From a virus: DNA of 64,000 nt. The stretch lies in IMG/VR virus record IMGVR_UViG_3300028595_000011, positions 1-64,000 of that record; one strand, written 5' to 3'. Positions 7,311 to 16,300 of the stretch are shown piece after piece. The notes under the pieces are model-generated. The model was not told the origin of the DNA, made no database searches, and saw nothing but the letters and a program-made list of their open reading frames with translations. The stretch's first letter is position 1; each line of letters starts with the position of its first letter. The translations under genes and the position numbers were made by a program.

Positions 7311-10300
7311 ATGACAACCCATGATGCCCTCTTCATGTTCAAGGACAAGAAGTGGAAAGAAAACACACCGCTTCAGCTTCAGTATGCAGCATTTGCGACA
7401 GCCCTCAAGAACGATCCGGGCTGGAAGAAGATGCCGCCAGAAGTAAAGGCCAAGGTTTATAAGCAGAACTTTGGGTTTGAGAGTCCATTTGAACTGATCA
7501 ACAATCCCGAATTCGAGTTTGATTCCTTTGATGTGGAACAGCGTGAGCGGATCTTTGATGCTGTCACAATCAACGATGACAATTGGCACAACCTTGGCGA
7601 CGAAGAGAAGCGTTTAATCAAGGGCAAGAAGATCCCCGAGGTTGGGCAGAGATTCCTTGAGGCTGAAGCTGCTGGTGTACAGGAGCCGGTCGAGCTACCG
7701 AAGGATGAGCAAGGAAGGATCGAGGTTCAGCCGAATGTACCGCATCGTCCACAGATAGATGGACAGTATGTTGTGCCTCCGCTGCAAAGGCCCGACGACT
7801 ATAGCGACCAGCCCATCAAGGCCTCTCCTCCAGAGGGTGAGGGGATGTACTTCCCCGAGGTCAGCAACCAGTTGCCGCCCGAGGTTGTCGAAGATATTGT
7901 CAACGCGCCTGAGTCAGTCCGACCGTATCTTGAGAGCGAGTTCGGGGACAAGCCATTTGTTTCGCAGAGAGAATATGACCAGAGTCTTAGGGCCATGGCA
8001 ATGGAGCAGCCGGACGCCCCGCTCCCGCACGGCAACATCAACATCGGATCACCCAAAGATCCGGTCATTCTTTCTGGATCTCGCATTGAAGTCGGCACCC
8101 AGAGGGGCGTCATTGAGATCACCCCCGAAGAGGGGGAGAGGATGTTCAATCGTGGTGTCATTAGGCACCATGTCGAAACACCGAACGGTGTTGTCATGCT
8201 TCGTGACCCCTCAAAGCTGTCAGAAGAGGAGCTTGCCAAGGCCAGAGAGCTTGACTATGTGCGCCCTGAGTTGATGAAGAATCCCGCCGTGGCCGCATAC
8301 ATGAAGTTCAATCAGGGTGCTGGCATTGATGATGTGCTCAACTGGGCTGCAAGCAAGGGCGAGCAAGTCATTGATAACAAGACACTTGCTGGACTTGCTG
8401 AGTTTGGTATCACGAGCCAAGAGCAGGCCATCAAGATGTTGGCAAAGAAGGGGCATCGGGAAGCGATGATGGATCAGATCACTGGCGCTCCTCTTAGTCC
8501 AGAGTTCCATGGTCTGAGCAGGGCGAGCCAGGTCAAGTTCATCATGGATCGCGTCCCGCTTGAGAGCGAAGAAGACAAGCGAGAGTTCACCAAGAAATTC
8601 ATGGAACAGTTCGTTGATCCAGTCAAGAAAGACTTTGACTCTTTGCCGGACCACCTGCGACCTGAGTATCCCAAAGATCCGATGGAGCGCGGCGTTGAGT
8701 TGCGAAAACACCCGTACTGGAACTCACTGAAGGCTGGAACTGGCGACTTGCTGATGGCTGTTGGTGGGGCGATGTGGCTCACTGGTGACGCCATGGTTCA
8801 GGGCGGCAAAGAAGAGGGCATGGAGCTTATCGAGAAGGGTAAGGAGATCTCAGATAAGTACACAGATACAGAGGTCGAAGCCGACCTTGGGCAGCAATTG
8901 CTTAGAACTGCTCCTGTCAGTGTGCCGCTTATGGTTCCTGCCGCTGTTGTTAGTGCCGCAACTGGCGGCGCTCTTCTTCCTGTTGCCATTGCTGCTGCCG
9001 GTAGTGGTATTGCAGAATCATTCATGGAGGGCGGAAGCACCGCAGCAGAGTCACTGCTGGCTGGCGATCAAGAGGCTGTGGCGAGGTCAAAGGGAATCAG
9101 GGTAACAAGGGATAATCTAATCTACCAGGCTGGCATGAGTATTCCAGAGGCATATGCTGCCTTTGTGCCTACCGCAAAACTCACAGAAGCAGCAGCCAAA
9201 CTGCCAGGACTTAGAAATATAAAGATGACTCCCAAGATGACAGAGGCCTGGAATACAATGGGAAGGGTCGGGGTCACAAAAGCACTTGATACTGCTGGCC
9301 GTATTGCGTTAGACACCACTTCCGAATACGCTGAGGAGTGGTTACAAACATTCTTCCAGCAGGCTGCAGATCAGGACAAGGACACCTTTTCCTGGGACAG
9401 TATTGCTAACGCAACCAACGCAGAGATGGAGGAACGACACGGTGCTGGCGTCGTTGGCGCTCACTTTGGTGGAGGCATGGCGGTTGCTGGCCAGCCGGTT
9501 CAGGCTGTGGCAACTTATTTTTCCAAAGAGGGAACAGCCAATCGCATTCAAAAGAAACTATTTGAGTCTGAGGTCAATCGTCTGGCAGAGAAGTTTGACG
9601 CTAAGCCTTCAGAGATTCGAGCGGACATTGAGGCAGCATACAGAACAGAAGGCTTAATGGATGAGGCTAATACAGAGGTTGAGGTTCTGTCTAAAGAGCT
9701 AAACATTGAGGAAGACGAGGTCAGAGCCGATCTTGATGGCGCTCGCTCTGCTGCCTGGGGTTCTCACGAACAAGAAGATGTGACGATGCTATCTCAGATG
9801 TTCGGGGTTCCAGAGTATTTTGTTCGTCAGAACTGGGATGAGGTTAACGCAGCGGCAGGTCGTGGCGCACTGGATGAAGATACAAAAACGCCAGCGTCTC
9901 CAGAGGAAGCTGCGCTGGAGCCTGGAACAACCTCGGTTCCAGCTGGAGTTTCGGCAGAAGTGGCCACTTCATTTGATGGCATTCCAGACGCTCATAAGGG
10001 ACTTATTGTTGACAGGGCTACTCAGGTGGCTAACATGCGGATTAAGGCGAAGATGGATCAGTATGGTCTTGATGAGAAGACGGCTGATCAGTTCCCCGAG
10101 AATGAGCGTGAGCAGATTGTTAAGGATTCGTTTGAGCAAGTCTGGAGAATCTACGCAGACAGTGAACCTGGCAGAGCCGCTCTTGGCAAGGGTGAGTCTC
10201 AGAAGCCCACAAAACCGCCCACAAAGGCCGAGGAGCCAAAGGCTACCCCCACTACGCAGAAAGGCACAGCGAAGAGCACAGCCCCATCTGTGAAGCTTGT

Positions 10301-13300
10301 GCCGCAATGGAAAGAAGATGTCAACAACGCCACCACCAGAGAAGAGCTAGATGAGGTTGAGAAGCAGTGGCAAGAATCTGACAGGGCATCTTCCGTTGGT
10401 GTGCGTAAGGCTATTGATGCCAGGCGCAAGACGCTTGAGACTGAGGCGGCGGCTGAGATTGGCCTCGATGAGTTTGACTATGACACAACCGGGCAGAAGG
10501 GGACCATTGGTGGTGTAAATGATGGCTCATTTGTCAGGGTGACTACTGAGGATGGTCGGCTGGTAGAGGGCAGGGTGAGAGCAGAGGTGGGTGAAGAGGG
10601 ACTCATCGCCATTGATGATGGCAACAAGCTCGAATACTTTGACCCTGAAACCGAGGTCGATATTCTGGTGCGTAAGCAGAAGCCAGCGCCAAGGGTCCCG
10701 CCCAAGACCAAGCGCAAGAAGGGTAAGTACTATGGAGATCCCGACCTTGAGATGGAGATCTTCGATTACGCCAATGACTTCGAGCTTGCCAACGCAGAGA
10801 AGCCCGATGCCCAAGAGTTGTATGAGTACATGAACGAAGAGGGCGTAGACATTGAGCTTGAAGAGGTGCGTGATGCGCTTGAGAATGAGCCGTTCCTCGG
10901 TCGCACTGCGCTCGGCTGGGTTCAGGCATTTGAGAAGTTCAGTGACCAGGGCATTACTGCCACAAGGCTGAAGGACTTCATCAATAGCTCTGCTGCCCTG
11001 AAGGGCAACAAGAAGATTGACGCTGCCATGGCTCGTTATCTTATGAGCATCGCTGATGTTACACCTGTTCAGGATGTTGATGCTAAGGCTGGTGAGGATG
11101 AGCAACTTGACGTTGAGGAGCCAACCATTCCGACCGCTCCGCCAAGGAGAAGGAAGAGTGACCAGGCTCAGGATAAAACTGACGCCATTGAGTCCATCCT
11201 GAGAGAAGACGCAGAGAAAGCTGGCATCCCTAAGGATGTAGTTGATCGTGTGGTCAAGAAGATTCGGGCCGGAGAAGAGGTTACGAAGGTCATGCAGGAG
11301 GAGAAGGTCCGAGCCAACTTCCGTGGCCCAGCAGTAGAGCAGGCACAGTTCCTTGAGAAAGCAGTAGCTGAGCAGGACGCACTCGAAAGAATGCTGCGCG
11401 ATCCGTTTGAGATCGGCAAGACACCAGCCAGACGAAAGGGTGAGGCTGAGGTCGTCGCACAGACGGAAGCCGAAGAGGCAGCACCAATTAGTCAAGAGGC
11501 TAAGGACAAGATTGCAGATGCTCTTGATGGCACAACAAAGCCTGATGAGGATGTAAAGAAGTACGGCCCGATCAAGATGAACAAGAACGGAACCACGTCC
11601 GCCCGTTCCATGAAGGACCAAATTCGGAAGGCTGACACAATCCAAAGGCTTGATGACCTTGAAGCCATTGAGAGGGAGCAGGTTGTTGATGGTTTGATGG
11701 ACAAGCCTAGAGCTTCCATCATCACAGCGATTGAGAATAGGCGGAAGGAGATGGCTGGCGATTCTGTACCAACTAAGCCGGAGCCTGAAAAGGCTGGCGA
11801 GGTTGTTGAGTTTCCAGGCAGGGATGAAGAGTGGGCAGAGTTTCTGAAGAACGGAAGACTTCTCGCTAAGAGCAAGAAGACAAACGAACAAAAGACAGGA
11901 ACAGTTGTTCTTGATTCCAGTGAAACTAGAGACGGCGCTGTCGATATGGTTAAAGGGATTGTTGGGGGCAAGGGTTCCCTGGCTGATGAGATGACGAAGA
12001 TTTCAAAGAGGAATGGACAGCACATCATCTTCAATCTTCAGGTTTCTGAGAACCCTGACACGGGTCTCTTTGAAGTTCTTGGGCACTATACGCTAACGCA
12101 GAGTCCGCCCAAGATAAAGATTGCCAACTCTACGTATGGGCGAGACATCAAAAACATAGAGAAGTCTAAGTCCATCAAGAGGGCTGCGGTCCTTGAGGTT
12201 CAAGAAAGAACTGCGGCGAGCGCCGCTGTTGCTGAGCAAGTCGGAAGGGTTGCTGAGCGGGCCGATGCGACCGGCGTTTTTGTTGGCGTCGTTCTTGAAG
12301 GGAAAGATGGCAAGATGATTGCCAACTTTTTTGACGTAAATGGCAAGGATCTTGGTGCTGTTTCGTTTAGCAATGGCACGAAAGAGTATGCTGAGCTAAA
12401 GAACATTCTTGACAAGAAGTCTGGCGAAAATGTTGTGGCTGTAGAATTTAGCAAGCCCGAGTCTGAGAAAAACAAAGGCAGGCCAACCAAGCCAGAGGCC
12501 AAGGCTGCAACCAAGAAGGCTAAGGCTAAGAAGAAAACCACTCAGCCTAAGAAGGATCAGATCGAACAAGCCAGGGCTGAGCTTGAGGTGGCGAGGTCAG
12601 AGGTCCAGAGGCTTCGAGATGAGGGCGTTAACGTCTTTGATGATGAGATGCGTGCCGCAATGGACGCTCTCGATGACGCTGACGATAGGCTTGCCACGCT
12701 TCAAAGCAAGGAGGATGGGCAGTCCCCCAAAGACCCAGCCAAGAGGCCAGACAAGAAGCAGGAGAAGTCAACCAAGACTAAGACAAATGATTCTGTCCGG
12801 CCAGACAGCACCCCGTCTCTCAGGAGAGACAAGAATGGTGCCGTGTTTGTTGAAGATTTGCTCAACATCATCAACTCAGCAGACAACATGGAAGTTGTAA
12901 TGGCTGCGCTGGAAGTGTATAAGGCAGACCTTAAGAACGGTCGGCGCAAGAAGGCATCTCGCAAGATTACGAAGATGGCCGAACGCAAGATGGATGAGCT
13001 TGCTGCCTCCGAGATGGATGCAGAAGAGATATCGACTAGAGACTTCGCGTTCGATAAGAACCGGGGCAACGAAGAGATTGACTACATCTATGTGGACAAT
13101 GGGGCTGGAGGGAAGTCTCTTGTCAGAGTGGTTGGTCAAGTAAAGAAGGCCGAGTCAGAAGCAGAGGGCGAAGTTGTTGAGACAGATGAAGAGGCCAGCG
13201 CACGCATGGCAGATGTCATGGCTGCTGAATGGCCGTGGGTGAGTCAGACCGAGGAGCAAAATGAGGCTTATGAATATCTGGACAGCTTAGAGGGTGACGC

Positions 13301-16300
13301 TCAGGCTGCCGAGATCTTTGATGTCATCACTACAAGGTGGAAGTCTACCAACATGATTGATGACATGATTGATCCGACCTTTGTCAACCAAGTCTTGAAT
13401 GAGATGGAGGAACAGGCACCGTCCGTTGCTGGCAATAGACAGCTTGTTGTTGATGCGATCAGGAATGAAGAGCTTCTTGATGATGCTAGAACCATGCGCA
13501 TGTTCCTGTTCCAAGAGTACCCAGGTGCTACTACGCTTCGCAATGCAACTGGCGAGCCGATTAGCAGCAAGCTTTCTCGTTTACCAAGGCGCGCATTCGA
13601 AGACTACTTAGAGCTAGAGTCTGACAGGGTTGAGGACGAGGCCCGTGGCACGACAGCAGAACAGGCGCAGAAAGACATGCGCTCGAAGCCTGGGTTCCAG
13701 GGTAAACCTAAGCGTCCACATCCAGAACATGTGAAGCAAGCTGTCCTGATGAAAGACATTGAGCTTGGGACAATCCAAACGCTCATAGAGAACGGACACG
13801 TTGACAATGATAGCCTGAAGCGGGCCATCAACGAGGAGATTGAGAGGCGCAAGAAGGAAGATCCGAAGCGCAAGTTCCCCTCAACCATGGAAGAGGTCGA
13901 GGCATACCTTGGCGCGGTCGCTGATGCCGCCGGAATGGAGATGGCAGACCTGGTCCGCAAGGTTGTTTCTCTCGCTGATATTAACGAGAGGTCAAAGGCG
14001 GCTAGGTCAGAGCGGCAGGAAGAGGTGAAGGTTGAGAAGGCTGAGGAAGAGGATGAAGTAGCTCCAGAAGACATTGATGCCGAGGAAGAGCGGCTCGCAA
14101 TGCTGAGAGACCTCGACAACATGGGCTTCTTTGAGCTTGCCAGTGGGGAGATCGCACACCCAGGGTTCCCGAAGAAGCTTGGCGGAGAGTCCGGGAAGGA
14201 GATGATCACCAAGCGTGCGCTGGAGAATCTTGGCCCAGGAACTGAGGTTGAAGAAATTCCAGGCGGGTTCCGCATTACGGTACAGAGTGATAATGGTCCG
14301 GTCCCACTGGACATCTTGGTCACTAGCACTGATCGTGCGATCCTCAGAATGCTTGAAGAACTCACGCAGGGCGAGTTGCTCGTTCTTGCCAGAAATCTTG
14401 AGCGCCATCTGACAAGGCAGGGCGAGAGGGGGGAGAACATTCTCCCGACTGCACGCGGTTCAATTAACACAACCGCCAAGCTGATCGCAGCAATTCGAAC
14501 GGCAATGATTTTTGTGGATGTCCAAAAGGGAAGGGGTAACCTTGAGATTCCGCCGATCTCCGCTGGTAGATACGACGCAGACCCAGTTACCGGCAGACAC
14601 CTTGTTGAAATCATCTCAGGCCTTGCGTTTAGGGAGTCTGGATACCATGAGGTTGGTCACTGGTGGCTTAGGAACTTTGTGTCTGATGAAACGTTCCTCA
14701 AGATAATCAATGAGCACGGCTCAGAAGAGGATGCCGTCAACGCAATTGCTGTTGCCCTATCAAGTGCGGCAGATGCTAAAGACCTGAAAAGAAAAGAGAT
14801 GGGAACCGTTGGCAGGATTGCATCCGACATTAAAGAGTTTGCAATCAAGCTGTGGAACACGATCTTTAAGAAGGGTTCCGTTGATCCCAACGAGATCGCT
14901 AAGCTCTGGGCTGACCCGACACTCGACAACATCGTGGAGCTTTTCCAGCGGGGCGAAGCCTTCAAGAAAATGTATCCGATGATCAGCAGAGAGATGCCAT
15001 CAACCCTGACTCCTGCTGGTGTACAGAGCAGGCTCCATGACATATGGGGGACACTGCCAAGGAATAAGGATGTTCTGCGTGGCGAAACTGACAAGCCCGG
15101 ACTAGTGCTCAGCGGAGGCCCAAGGGTGGACAGCAACCCGCTGAAAATTGTTCCTGTTCGGTATGCTCTGCGCTCGTATAGTGAGGGCGACATTGATGCT
15201 GGCAGAAAGATTCTGCTTCAATCCAAGCTGACCAAGCAGGCGCATGAGGTAAGCATTGTCCCGGCAACGCAGTACCTCCAGGACATGGTTGCGCAAGCCA
15301 ACAGGGCGAGCGATGTCCACGACTACGGCGATGTCACACACGTTGTGTTTGTGCGAGAGCCGCGGTTTGGTGACATGTGGATTCCTGTGCAGTTTGTGAA
15401 TGCAAGCAGCACTGCCGCAGCCAGACAGCAGGTCACAGACATGTGGGAATCTGGAGAAGACAGCTTCTTCTGGGTTGGCAACAGCGTTGGCCGTGGCCGG
15501 ATTGGATTCAATCTTGCCGGAAGAAATCCCGAGGATTCAAGGCAGCTTGACGATCTCGCCCGTGTTATTGACTTGCATCTTCCGGAAGATGTCAGCGAGG
15601 CACAGCTTCCCCTTGAGCAAGATGCCGCAGCGAGACAGGGTGGCACCCAGCGGCAGATGGAGCAGCCATCATTCCTCGATAGGATGAAGGCACACAGATT
15701 CCGTGGCATGAAGTCCTGGCTAAATGCTAACCTCAAGCCAGCCAGGGGTTTAGATAAAGAACTGTACCTCACCCTCATTGATCGCAGGCGTGGCGCAATG
15801 AAGGGCAAGGTGATGGGCAAGGCCGCCAACCAGCGCGTGCGTAAGATAATCAAGCAACTCAAAGACAAATTCGGTGAAGAGCGAATCAACAACACCCTGT
15901 CCATGGTTCTTGATGGGCGCATGCCAGTTGATCAGTTCAAGAGGATCTACGGACTTAAGAACGACAACCCAGAAATGGTCGAGCTTCAGAAGATTCTTGA
16001 TGAATCTGCACGGCTGAGGGCCGAGTTGTCTGCCAGCCCAAACATCCCCCAGAAGCTGAGGGATCTCATCCTTTCTAACGAGTTCTATCAAACTAGAATG
16101 TATGCGATCCATGCCCTTGGCAACGGGTATGTTGCACCGCAGGATGCATATCAGGCTGCAGTCGATGCCGTCTTTGACATGCATGAAGAAGAAATCAACA
16201 GGCTCATCACCCGAGCCAACAAAACCATTGGGCGCAGAGAGGTGTTCGATCTTCCTGGGTACATGCAGGCACCAGTTGCACAGAGGCAGCAGATGCTTCA

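Noticed and set aside
10527-11891. 454-residue open frame on the minus strand inside the giant gene
   Set aside because: It is antisense to a convincing coding frame, has no ribosome site, and its Leu/Ser-rich composition is the mirror of the Lys/Glu-rich sense protein.
13604-14614. 336-residue minus-strand frame inside the giant gene
   Set aside because: Ser/Arg-rich mirror of the sense frame, no start signal, no family resemblance.
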